Assembly: GCA_964501335.1 (NCBI GenBank)
Contig: CAZCTC010000020.1
Coordinates: forward strand, 51,906 to 115,905
DNA length: 64,000 bases
Direction of reading: 5' to 3'
Origin: CAZCTC01 sp964501335
GTDB taxonomy: Bacteria > Chloroflexota > Anaerolineae > B4-G1 > SLSP01
In this document: positions 34,983-42,743 of the stretch, piece by piece
How positions within the stretch are numbered: the stretch's first letter is position 1
Layout: the number at the start of each line of letters is the position of its first letter
The notes under the pieces: generated by a model
The model's database searches: none
What the model saw: only the letters and a program-made list of their open reading frames with translations
What the model was told of the DNA's origin: nothing
Translations under genes and position numbers: made by a program

Positions 34983-35084
34983 GGGTTCCTCTATGTAAGG
35001 ATTGTATACCATCCGAGGATTTGTGATCCTCAACTATTAGAAGACCACAACCTCAGTGTACTCGAACTCCCCGGGACTGTCAAA

Positions 35085-35213
35085 TTTCGGTAAAAATGCA
35101 AACGCGCCCGCAAGAGCTACTTTCCCGGTAAAATTCGCCGCGCGGTGCGAAGCAGACAGAGAGAATTATTTTTTGCATGTTTTCGGCGGCTTCAGAAAGC
35201 CGCCGAAAACATG
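35085..35213 (-). repeat. Dispersed element in the opposite orientation
   Basis: Read on the minus strand: hairpin (35176-35192 / 35197-35213, perfect 17 bp, core CGGCGGCTT; plus-strand loop CAGA is the complement of TCTG) followed by the body (ATTCTCTCTGTCTGCTTCGC, then CCGCGCGGCG, then TCTTGCGGGCGCG). It is the only clear minus-oriented copy in the window and lies downstream of the MFS gene. Confidence 0.7.
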
Positions 35214-35247
35214 GATTTTAAACACCCGGCAATGCAGATAAGCCGGC

Positions 35248-35279
35248 CTTCCAATCTTCCAGTCTTCCAATCTTCCAGC
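35248..35279. repeat. 8-bp tandem repeat, four units
   Basis: CTTCCAAT, CTTCCAGT, CTTCCAAT, CTTCCAGC follow in series and end on the first base of the MFS stop codon. Related CTTCC-rich stretches occur at about 19596-19640 and 52845-52985. Confidence 0.8.
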
Positions 35280-36562
35280 TACCCCGGATGTTCCGCCCGA
35301 TAACGCAGCTCCTGCCGCAAAGCGGCAATATCCCGCGGAATACGGTAAGTCACCAGCGAGAAGAAAATCAGGCAGAAGGTCCAGGCCACCAGACAGATCA
35401 TCCAGATCGCATTGCCCAACGTAAAACCATAATTCGTCACAATCAACCCGGCCATCCAGGGCGCCAGCGCTGCCCCGCTCGACTCGATGAAATACTGAAT
35501 CGCCAGCGCCGTACTCCGCACTTCCGGCACGGTAATGTCGTACACCGTCGAAATCACATTGGCCGAAGCCAGCGGGATAAAGAAACAGGCCCCGGCCAGC
35601 AACACCATAAAGAGTCCGGGATTATCCAGTGGAGTTTTCAAGGTCAGAGTCATCATCACCGCCCCCATCGAAACCCCCGTCAGCGCCACGATCAACCGCC
35701 CGCGCGGGGTCCGCTTAAACAACCAGTCCCCGACCATCCCGCCCATAAAGGTAGCAAAGGACAACACCAACACAGCCGTCACCATGGTCTCGATCACCTT
35801 GTCACCCGAATAATTCCGTTCCACTTCTAAATAACGGAAAAACCAGTAAGTGATCACGGTCCAGGGGAAAACACCAAAAAAACCCTGGGCAAAGAGCAAC
35901 AACATCGTCGGCTTGCGGAACAGATCCCGCGCCTTGCTCCACTCGAACTTGTATAATCCGGTTTCGGCCAGATTTTCCAGCTCCGGCTCGCCGCCGCCAC
36001 GCGGGATATCCTGCACGCCGAAGAAAATCAATATCGCCAGCAAGACCCCGATGGCTCCGGTAAAATAATAAACACCCCGCCATCCCCACATCGGAGAAAG
36101 CAGATTGGCCAGGATCATTCCCAACAGATAGCCTGTCGGCACGGCCAGCTGCAAAATTCCATAAACCCGTCCGCGTGAACCCGGAGGGAAATAGTCGGCG
36201 ATTAAACTGTAAATCCCGGGATAGCTCGCATCGTCGATCCCGGTCGAAGCCCGGGTGCCCATAAAAATCGGATAGGTCGGAGCGATGGCGCTCAACCAGG
36301 TAGTCGAACCCCAGATCAGCGAAGCCAGCGCCAGCAGCTTCGGCCGGGAATAACGGTCGTACAAGTACCCCCACAACGGGTAAAGCACGGCACCGATCAC
36401 CAACGCTCCCGAAAGCACCCGACCCATTTCTTCTTCAGTAATCCCAAAGGTGGTAATGATCTGCGAGGTCAAAGGTCCGATCAATAATTTGTCGGCTTGA
36501 TGGAGCAGCATGAAAAGGAAGAAGAGAACAACGACGACCCAACGACGCCTGGATGAAGCCAT
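35279..36562 (-). CDS. MFS transporter, spinster-like
   Basis: 427 aa, about 12 membrane helices. MFS signatures: GYLYDRYSRPKLL after TM2 and RASTGIDDASYPG in TM4, with a TFGITEEEMG loop, resembling spinster-type or organic-anion transporters. The substrate cannot be told from sequence. The ATG at 36562 lies 28 nt after the PPC-domain gene on the same strand, so the two probably form an operon. Confidence 0.85.
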   Translation of the reverse strand: MASSRRRWVVVVLFFLFMLLHQADKLLIGPLTSQIITTFGITEEEMGRVLSGALVIGAVLYPLWGYLYDRYSRPKLLALASLIWGSTTWLSAIAPTYPIFMGTRASTGIDDASYPGIYSLIADYFPPGSRGRVYGILQLAVPTGYLLGMILANLLSPMWGWRGVYYFTGAIGVLLAILIFFGVQDIPRGGGEPELENLAETGLYKFEWSKARDLFRKPTMLLLFAQGFFGVFPWTVITYWFFRYLEVERNYSGDKVIETMVTAVLVLSFATFMGGMVGDWLFKRTPRGRLIVALTGVSMGAVMMTLTLKTPLDNPGLFMVLLAGACFFIPLASANVISTVYDITVPEVRSTALAIQYFIESSGAALAPWMAGLIVTNYGFTLGNAIWMICLVAWTFCLIFFSLVTYRIPRDIAALRQELRYRAEHPG

Positions 36563-36590
36563 GATAGAGGACCTTTCTTCTGTGATGTAG

Positions 36591-37022
36591 TTAAATATCT
36601 TCCAACGGCCACAATTTCAATCCGGAAACCAGATCGGCCTCCCGCTCCAAAGGCGGCTGACCACCCAAAGTCTGCACAGCGATCTCGGCTACCAACACTT
36701 CGGCCGCAAACAGATGCCCACCCCACACCCGGCCTTCCCGGTCGCCGAGTTGCACATGCGCATGGACAAACAACGCGTCATCGCGGCGTGAAACATTGCC
36801 GTTGAGCGCCAGCAATTCCAGCTCTCCGGGCAACTCAATCCGGTGATATTCCTGACTCTCAAAGCTGTAATGGGCGATCTCGACATTTTTCACCGCCCCG
36901 ATCCCGTGGATCACCGCCTGCCCCACCCCGGCCAGATCGCAGCGGCGGGTCAATTCGGCCAGCAAATCCACTCCCGGCGGCAACCGAAAAACCAGCACCC
37001 GATCATTTTCATAAGTCGTCAT
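36591..37022 (-). CDS. PPC/DUF296-domain protein
   Basis: 143 aa from the ATG at 37022, which has AAGGAGG five bases upstream; the longer open frame reads through the mobile element. It is a single PPC (plants-and-prokaryotes conserved, DUF296) domain: PPGVDLLAELTRRCDLAGVG, IHGIGAVKNVEIAHY, then VHAHVQLGDREG and GGHL with the His cluster that binds zinc in structural homologues. The prokaryotic function is unknown and DNA binding is not established. Confidence 0.85.
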   Translation of the reverse strand: MTTYENDRVLVFRLPPGVDLLAELTRRCDLAGVGQAVIHGIGAVKNVEIAHYSFESQEYHRIELPGELELLALNGNVSRRDDALFVHAHVQLGDREGRVWGGHLFAAEVLVAEIAVQTLGGQPPLEREADLVSGLKLWPLEDI

Positions 37023-37127
37023 AAGGCCTCCTTGGCAGAAAAATAAAAGATGTGTTAGCACATATAACTTCTGAGATCCAGGGCGGCCACATCGGCCCCC
37101 CCTACGAAAATCAACAGGCCTTATAAA

Positions 37128-37334
37128 ACCATTTCCGACCTGTGCGGTTAGCCTGGAAAAACGGAAGAAAAAAGTCCGTATTTTTGCGCGCATTCTTATG
37201 CGCGCAAAAATACAAATAAAAATTCTCTCTCCCCATCCAGCGCGTCGCTTTTTACCAGGAAAACACCTGTTGCGGGGCGCAAAAAAACTGTTTTCAATCC
37301 ACGCAAATGAACAACCGCACAGGTCGACCATTTC
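37128..37334. mobile_element. Intact MITE-like element with 14-bp TIRs and 8-bp target-site duplication
   Basis: CGACCTGTGCGGTT (37136-37149) and its exact complement AACCGCACAGGTCG (37313-37326) bound a 191-bp element. ACCATTTC is directly repeated on both sides (37128-37135 and 37327-37334), an 8-bp target-site duplication. Inside are a 16-bp perfect hairpin (37178-37193 / 37198-37213, core TTGCGCGCAT, loop TCTT) and the conserved body (TTCTCTCTCCCCATCCAGCG, CGTCGC, GTTGCGGGGCGC). No protein is encoded, so any transposase must come from elsewhere. Confidence 0.85.
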
Positions 37335-37381
37335 TGTTAAACCATGTGTGGCGTATCGCCCCCCTTAAGCGCAAAAAAACA

Positions 37382-38587
37382 TCACCCCAGCCTTTCAAAC
37401 AGGGGCGGCAGCAACCGCGCCCAATCATAATCCGCCACATAGGAACGCGCCTGCGCCCCTAACGCCGCCCTTGACTCCCCATCCTGCGCCAACCGGACAC
37501 AGGCTGCCGCAAAATCCGCCGGAGCATCCGCCAACACTAACGCCCGTTCCGGCTCCGGAAAGCCTTCCGCCCCCAGAGTCGTTGCCACAATGGCCCGGCT
37601 CATCGACATCGCCTCCAATAACTTCAACCGGGTCCCGCCCCCCACCAGCAAGGGCGCCACATACACCGTCGCCGCGCCGATAAACGGCCGCGTATCAGGC
37701 ACCGGCCCCGTCAACACCACCCCGGGCGTCCCGGCCAACGCCGCCAGCCGGGCATGCGGCCGCCGTCCCACCAGATAAACCTGCGCCTCCGGCAGCGCCG
37801 TCCGAATCTGCGGCCAGACTTCAGTAAGAAACCAGATCAGCCCATCCACATTAGGCCGAAAATCCAGCGTTCCGGTAAAAACAAAAGCGGGCGTCATCAG
37901 CTCCGCCCGCCCGGCAAAATCCGCATATTCCGCCACATGGATTCCATTCGGCAGGACCAGAGGCTGCACCGTCGGCGCAATGCGCTGCAACGCCGCCGCA
38001 TCCGCCGCCGACACCGCCATCACCAGATCCGCCTGCCGGCAAACCGCCGCCTCATACCGCTGCAACCGCCGCCACTGCACCAGCGAATAAGCGGCCGCCG
38101 CCCACCGCGCCGGCCGGCCGCGATCCGCCAGATAAGCCCGTTGCTGCAACAGATACTCGCAGTTGTGATCGTCGAAAATCACCCGCGGGCGGCGCTCTTT
38201 GGGCAAAGCCAGCACCTCTCCCATATACGGCGCCAGCTCCAACCCTTCGATCACCACCCAATCGTAACGGACCTCCTGCAACCAGGCTCGCAGCCGGGCC
38301 CGAAAGGTCGGATCTTCCAGACGCCAGGCCAGATCCGGCCGCGTAGACCCGATCATATGCACCAATCGTCCCTGCAAATGCCGCACCGGCTGCGGAATTC
38401 CCTCCACGCGCCGCACCACCCCGGCCAGCAACGGCGAAATCTCCCGCCCCTGCTCGGCCGTCATAAACGAAAGCAAATCGACTTTATGCCGTCCCGCCAA
38501 CCCATGCAAAATGCCCCAGTTGCGCAACGCCGTCCCCTGACGGGGCGGATAAGGCAACTGGGGCGTCAAAACCAACAGGCGCGCCAT
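37382..38587 (-). CDS. GT4-type glycosyltransferase
   Basis: 401 aa with a GT-B fold. The N-terminal domain starts LLVLTPQLPYPPRQGTALRN. The C-terminal nucleotide-sugar domain has FTGTLDFRPNVDGLIWFL, VYLVGRRPHARL, VAPLLVGGGTRLKLLEAMSM and a GAEGF segment, typical of GT4 enzymes of the exopolysaccharide type. Donor and acceptor are unknown. The start lies three bases after the upstream stop, the last gene of the hisS-nadK-B-box operon. Confidence 0.88.
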   Translation of the reverse strand: MARLLVLTPQLPYPPRQGTALRNWGILHGLAGRHKVDLLSFMTAEQGREISPLLAGVVRRVEGIPQPVRHLQGRLVHMIGSTRPDLAWRLEDPTFRARLRAWLQEVRYDWVVIEGLELAPYMGEVLALPKERRPRVIFDDHNCEYLLQQRAYLADRGRPARWAAAAYSLVQWRRLQRYEAAVCRQADLVMAVSAADAAALQRIAPTVQPLVLPNGIHVAEYADFAGRAELMTPAFVFTGTLDFRPNVDGLIWFLTEVWPQIRTALPEAQVYLVGRRPHARLAALAGTPGVVLTGPVPDTRPFIGAATVYVAPLLVGGGTRLKLLEAMSMSRAIVATTLGAEGFPEPERALVLADAPADFAAACVRLAQDGESRAALGAQARSYVADYDWARLLPPLFERLG

Positions 38588-38590
38588 CAG

Positions 38591-39148
38591 TTAACGCAAT
38601 CTCAGGCGGGCAATGGCCATCCCGCTCGCCAGAAAAATATGGGCAATCGGGCCAATCAGCCTAAACGCCCCCACCGGAATGTCGCCGGCCCCCACCTGAA
38701 TCCCGGTAATCAGAAATCCCAAAAACAGATAGGGCAGAGTCCCCAACACGATCCCGGCCGTCACAATCCACCACAACCGGCTGTTGTAACGCCGTCCCAC
38801 CGCCCGCCAGACAACTTCCGCGATTAGCCCGCCGGCTAATGGAGAGAGAAATATCATCACCATAAAAAACATCAGCGATAACCACCCCGTCGCCACCCCC
38901 AACGCCAGCGAAATCCCGCCCGCGATCACATTGTCCATCGGCTTCCCCTGCTCGTAGCGCTGCTTGCGTCCGCGAAGGCAATCATCGCAAAGATACCCCA
39001 CCGCAGAACGCCGGGCGCATTTCGGGCAGATCGGCCGCTGACATTGATAACAACGCAGCGCCGTCTCCACTTTGGGATGCCGATAACAGGTCAGGGTCTC
39101 ATCGCCCTCAACCGTCGGATTGAATCCCACCTGATTCAAGTTGCTCAT
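38591..39148 (-). CDS. B-box zinc-finger membrane protein
   Basis: 185 aa. The N-terminal ~60 residues form a B-box-like zinc site (CYRHPKVETALRCYQCQRPI, then CPKC and CDDC). The rest has about three to four hydrophobic helices (~75-100, 125-150, 160-180). Such B-box plus membrane proteins occur in Chloroflexota and Actinomycetota, and the function is unknown. The ATG overlaps the nadK stop (ATGA). Confidence 0.7.
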   Translation of the reverse strand: MSNLNQVGFNPTVEGDETLTCYRHPKVETALRCYQCQRPICPKCARRSAVGYLCDDCLRGRKQRYEQGKPMDNVIAGGISLALGVATGWLSLMFFMVMIFLSPLAGGLIAEVVWRAVGRRYNSRLWWIVTAGIVLGTLPYLFLGFLITGIQVGAGDIPVGAFRLIGPIAHIFLASGMAIARLRLR

Positions 39149-39999
39149 CCGTCCTCCCCATTTCGCGGTGTCAGGCGCGCCACCAGGGTTTTAAAGAAAT
39201 CATCCCGATTCCCCAACCGCCAGAAATGAGCGCGCAAAGGACTCCGAGATGCTACCACCCGATCGCCTTCCACCAGTTCCCCGGCTTCCTGGCCATCCAG
39301 AGTTAACATCCCCGGCAACGCTGTATGCACAATGACCTCTACCGTAGACCCGGCATCCAACACCAGCGGCCGATCCAGACTTAAATGGGGAGCCGCCGGT
39401 ACCAGCACCAGATTGTGCAACCAGGGCGGCAGCACCGGGCCGCCTACCGCATAAGCATAGGCCGTCGATCCCGTGGCCGTCGCCAGAATCAATCCATCCG
39501 CCACATACCGGGTCAAAAAAGCTCCATCGACCCGCGTCACCAGTTTGACCGTCCGGGCCTGAGCGCCGCGGCTGATCACCGCATCGTTAAGCGCATCGCC
39601 CTCGTACAACAATGTCTCGCCTCGATAAATGGAAGCCCGCAACATAGTCCGTTGCTCCAGCCAGCCCTGACCGGCCAGCACCTGATCCAACACCACCGAC
39701 CAGTTTTGCGGCGAAGCTTCCGTCAAAAAACCGATCCGGCCCAGATTGATCCCCAGAACCGGAATCTCCATCCCGGCCGTCCGATGGATCGCCCGTAAAA
39801 TCGTACCGTCGCCCCCCAGAGAGAGCATCAAATCAGGCCGCGGCACATCACCATCGATCAGAGATTCTACCGAACAGGGCCAGCTCTCAATCCCGCGCAC
39901 CGCCAGCCAATGAGCAATCTCCTCCGCCAGCCGCGGAGAAGCCTCCAGATAGGGATTGAAAAGCAAACTGACCTTACGGATCGCCCCGGGGAGAACCAT
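39145..39999 (-). CDS. nadK: NAD kinase
   Basis: 284 aa from the ATG at 39999; an alternative GTG seven codons upstream overlaps the hisS stop. The GGDGT motif (LSLGGDGTILRAIH), the NE/D-type loop DALNDAVISRG and TATGSTAYAYAVGGP are intact. It phosphorylates NAD to NADP with ATP or polyphosphate. It is embedded in a tightly overlapping operon after hisS. Confidence 0.93.
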   Translation of the reverse strand: MVLPGAIRKVSLLFNPYLEASPRLAEEIAHWLAVRGIESWPCSVESLIDGDVPRPDLMLSLGGDGTILRAIHRTAGMEIPVLGINLGRIGFLTEASPQNWSVVLDQVLAGQGWLEQRTMLRASIYRGETLLYEGDALNDAVISRGAQARTVKLVTRVDGAFLTRYVADGLILATATGSTAYAYAVGGPVLPPWLHNLVLVPAAPHLSLDRPLVLDAGSTVEVIVHTALPGMLTLDGQEAGELVEGDRVVASRSPLRAHFWRLGNRDDFFKTLVARLTPRNGEDG

Positions 40000-40012
40000 C
40001 GTCGCGCCGCAC

Positions 40013-41278
40013 TTACCCACCCAAAATTTGTCTGGCCGTCTCTACCGCTGCATCCAGTGCGACGGCCGATTGCGTCCCGGAAGAGAGATCCTTCAAAGTC
40101 ACCTCACCCCGTGACAGCTCATCTTCGCCTAAAATAAAGAGCAGCCGGGCCCCCCGCTTATCGGCCTGCCGCAGCTGCGACTTCAGGCTGCCGCCCATCG
40201 CCATCTGCGCCCCCAGCCCGCCCGAACGGAAACCGTTCAAGAGCCGCACCCCGGCCAGCCGCGTCGCCTCGCCCATAAAGGCCACATAGATCGGCGGCTG
40301 AGGAATCGCCGTCGGCTGAATTCCCTGCACCTTCATCACCATCACCGCCCGCTCGATCCCGGCCGCAAAACCAACCGCCGGCGTCGCCGGACCACCCAAC
40401 AACTGGATCAAACCGTCGTACCGGCCGCCGCCGCAGACCGCCGCCTGAGCGCCGATCCCCTCGGCCCAGACCTCAAAGACCGTCTTGGTATAATAATCCA
40501 GCCCGCGCACCAACCGATGGTTGATCGTATAGTGTTTGCCCAAATCATCCAGATAGGTGCGCAGCGTACCGAAGTGCGTCGCACAATCCTCGCACAGATA
40601 ATCGCTGATCTTCGGCGCCTGCTCGATCACCGGCTGGCAGGCGGCAGTCTTGCAATCCAACACCCGCAGCGGATTCTTATCGATACGCCGTTTACAATCC
40701 TCGCAGATCCGATCCATATGCCCGGCATAATAGTCCTTCAACGCCGCCAGATAAGTCGGCCGGCAGACCGGACAGCCCGTCGAATTCAACTGGAACGACA
40801 GCCCCTGCACGCCCAGCCCGCCATAGAGATCCCAGGCCACCATCATAATCTCCAGATCGGCCAGCGGATCGGCCACGCCCAACACCTCGGCGTTGAACTG
40901 GTGCAGCTGGCGGAAACGTCCCGCCTGCGGGCGCTCCTGCCGGAAAGCCGGCCCGATCGAATAGAGCTTCACCGGCTGCGGCAACGTATGCATCCCATGT
41001 TCGATATAAGCCCGCACAATCCCGGCCGTAAACTCCGGCCGCAGAGTCAACTCATCGTTGCCCTTATCCTTGAAGGTATACATTTCCTTCTCAACCACAT
41101 CGGTCCCCTCACCCACGCCCCGGGCAAACAGGGCCGTGAACTCGAAGATCGGCACATCGATATGGCCGAACCCATACCGCCGGGCCAATCCAGCCGCATG
41201 GGCGGTCAAATGCTCCCAATAAACCTGATCTTCGGGAAGGATATCCTGCGTACCTGTGGGTCGAGAAAACTTTGTCAT
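40013..41278 (-). CDS. hisS: Histidyl-tRNA synthetase
   Basis: 421 aa, normal length. Class II motif 1 region at the N terminus, motif 2 (SIGPAFRQERPQAGRFRQLH), histidine-specific RLVRGLDYYTKTVFE, motif 3 (GFAAGIERAVM), and a C-terminal anticodon-binding domain. A four-cysteine insertion (CPVC, CEDC and later CEDC) looks like a zinc ribbon seen in some HisRS. First gene of the operon. Confidence 0.97.
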   Translation of the reverse strand: MTKFSRPTGTQDILPEDQVYWEHLTAHAAGLARRYGFGHIDVPIFEFTALFARGVGEGTDVVEKEMYTFKDKGNDELTLRPEFTAGIVRAYIEHGMHTLPQPVKLYSIGPAFRQERPQAGRFRQLHQFNAEVLGVADPLADLEIMMVAWDLYGGLGVQGLSFQLNSTGCPVCRPTYLAALKDYYAGHMDRICEDCKRRIDKNPLRVLDCKTAACQPVIEQAPKISDYLCEDCATHFGTLRTYLDDLGKHYTINHRLVRGLDYYTKTVFEVWAEGIGAQAAVCGGGRYDGLIQLLGGPATPAVGFAAGIERAVMVMKVQGIQPTAIPQPPIYVAFMGEATRLAGVRLLNGFRSGGLGAQMAMGGSLKSQLRQADKRGARLLFILGEDELSRGEVTLKDLSSGTQSAVALDAAVETARQILGG

Positions 41279-41327
41279 TGTTCACCTCAATAGATCGTCC
41301 TGAGGTTGTGTGGCACAACCGCCAATC

Positions 41328-41355
41328 ATTATAGGCCATAAGAAAGACTTGACAA
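41328..41355 (-). promoter_or_regulatory. hisS operon promoter
   Basis: Minus-strand TTGTCA (41350-41355), 16-nt spacer, perfect TATAAT (41328-41333), about 50 nt before the hisS ATG. The -35 abuts a dispersed element. Confidence 0.7.
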
Positions 41356-41374
41356 GGGGATTTGTTTTTGGTCT

Positions 41375-41525
41375 ATATTTTCGCGCGCCTTCTCAGGCGC
41401 GCGAAAATATGAATAAAAATAATGCCCTTCCACCATCCCGCGCGTCGCCTCGATCCCTACAAAAAACCCTTCGCGGAACGCAAAAAGCCGGCGATTAACC
41501 ATATCAACGAACAACCCGACAGGCA
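41375..41525 (+). repeat. Dispersed hairpin element between hisS and mrr
   Basis: Perfect 16-bp hairpin 41375-41390 / 41395-41410 (core CGCGCGCCT, loop TCTC), then a body variant (CATCCCGCGCGTCGC, TTCGCGGAACGC) and a right end GAACAACCCGACAGG. It sits between two divergent promoters. Confidence 0.7.
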
Positions 41526-41544
41526 AAAACAAAAAGGCGTTTAA

Positions 41545-41572
41545 TTGACAAGTTAAAACTTGCTTCTACAAT
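41545..41572 (+). promoter_or_regulatory. mrr promoter with embedded palindrome
   Basis: Perfect TTGACA (41545-41550), 16-nt spacer, TACAAT (41567-41572). CAAGTTAAAACTTG (41549-41562), an inverted repeat with a 2-bp centre, fills the spacer and is a plausible repressor site. Confidence 0.65.
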
Positions 41573-41610
41573 CATCTTAAATACAAAACTCGTTTCAAAA
41601 GGACAAAATT

Positions 41611-42528
41611 ATGGCCATCCCAGATTACCAAACCGTTATGCTCCCCCTTTTGAAATTCACCAGCGATGGACAGGAACACTCACTCCTTGAAGCTGTTGAT
41701 ATTCTCGCCGCAGAATTCAAACTGACTCCGGAAGAAAAACTCCAAATGCTTCCCAGCGGCTCACAAGCTACCTTCATCAATCGCATAGGCTGGGCCCGTT
41801 CCTACTTGAAAAAGGCCGGTCTGCTGAAACCTACCCGCCGGGGATACTATCAAATCACAGATCGCGGACGATCGGTTCTAAAACAAAATCCCCCGAAGAT
41901 CAACGTCGCCTATCTGCGCCAGTTCCCCGAATTTTCCGATTCTCAACCTGATTCCAATAAAGAAAACAGGACAGAAAATCTCACACTGGACCTCAATGAT
42001 ACTCAAACCCCCGAAGAAGAGATCGAAAACGCCTATCAAAAAATTAAACAGAATCTGGCGGTCGAATTGCTCCAAACCATCAGCAACCATACCCCGGCTT
42101 TTTTCGAACGCCTGGTAATCGATCTGCTGGTCAAGATGGGATACGGCGGTACCCGTCAGGATGCCGGTGAAGCCATCGGTAAAAGCGGAGATGAAGGAAT
42201 CGACGGTATTATTAAAGAAGACCGGTTGGGATTGGATATCATCTACGTCCAGGCCAAACGTTGGAAAGATCAACATATCGTTGGCCGGCCGGAAATCCAA
42301 TCCTTTGTCGGCGCACTCCAGGGCCAACATGCCCGCAAAGGCATTTTCATTACCACATCCAATTTCAGCCAGGCTGCCCGCGATTATACGTCAAAAATTG
42401 AAAGCAAAATCGTCCTGATCGACGGTGAAACTCTCGCGCAGTTAATGATCGATTATAACGTCGGCGTAGCTCCTACTGTGACGTACGAACTCAAACACAT
42501 CGATTCGGATTACTTTATGGAAGAATAA
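41611..42528 (+). CDS. mrr: Mrr-type restriction endonuclease
   Basis: 305 aa, normal Mrr length. The N-terminal winged-helix Mrr_N domain (~5-95) is followed by a linker and the C-terminal Mrr catalytic domain (~150-290) with the PD-(D/E)xK-like core GDEGIDG (D198) and YVQAKRW (Q214, K216), then GRPEIQSFVGALQGQHARKG and FITTSNFS. Mrr cleaves modified (methylated) DNA as a type IV enzyme. No methylase is linked. AAAGGA is eight bases from the ATG, and the promoter carries a palindromic operator-like site. Confidence 0.92.
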   Translation: MAIPDYQTVMLPLLKFTSDGQEHSLLEAVDILAAEFKLTPEEKLQMLPSGSQATFINRIGWARSYLKKAGLLKPTRRGYYQITDRGRSVLKQNPPKINVAYLRQFPEFSDSQPDSNKENRTENLTLDLNDTQTPEEEIENAYQKIKQNLAVELLQTISNHTPAFFERLVIDLLVKMGYGGTRQDAGEAIGKSGDEGIDGIIKEDRLGLDIIYVQAKRWKDQHIVGRPEIQSFVGALQGQHARKGIFITTSNFSQAARDYTSKIESKIVLIDGETLAQLMIDYNVGVAPTVTYELKHIDSDYFMEE

Positions 42529-42567
42529 AAACTCTTTCCTTTCTCTCGAAGGGAAGCGGAAATGATT

Positions 42568-42612
42568 AAGCATTTTGGGCGCGCTGTTGTAGACAGCGCG
42601 CCCAAAATGCTT
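42568..42612. terminator. 20-bp hairpin terminator
   Basis: Perfect stem 42568-42587 / 42593-42612 (core TTTTGGGCGCGCTGT), loop TGTAG, between the convergent mrr and beta-helix genes. The rest of the 42529-42743 gap shows nothing else. Confidence 0.8.
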
Positions 42613-42743
42613 TTAATATCCCCCCTTTGCGCAGAAGCCCCTTTTATCTCTCTCGGCGATCTCTGCGCCTGTTTACAACATCTTCGATCCGCGGTGTATT
42701 TCTTGCCGCTGAGTTACTTTTGCGGTACTGCCTGAAAACAGTT

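Noticed and set aside
37023..37331. N-terminal extension of the PPC-domain protein
   Set aside because: It reads through the MITE-like element; the ATG at 37022 has AAGGAGG upstream.
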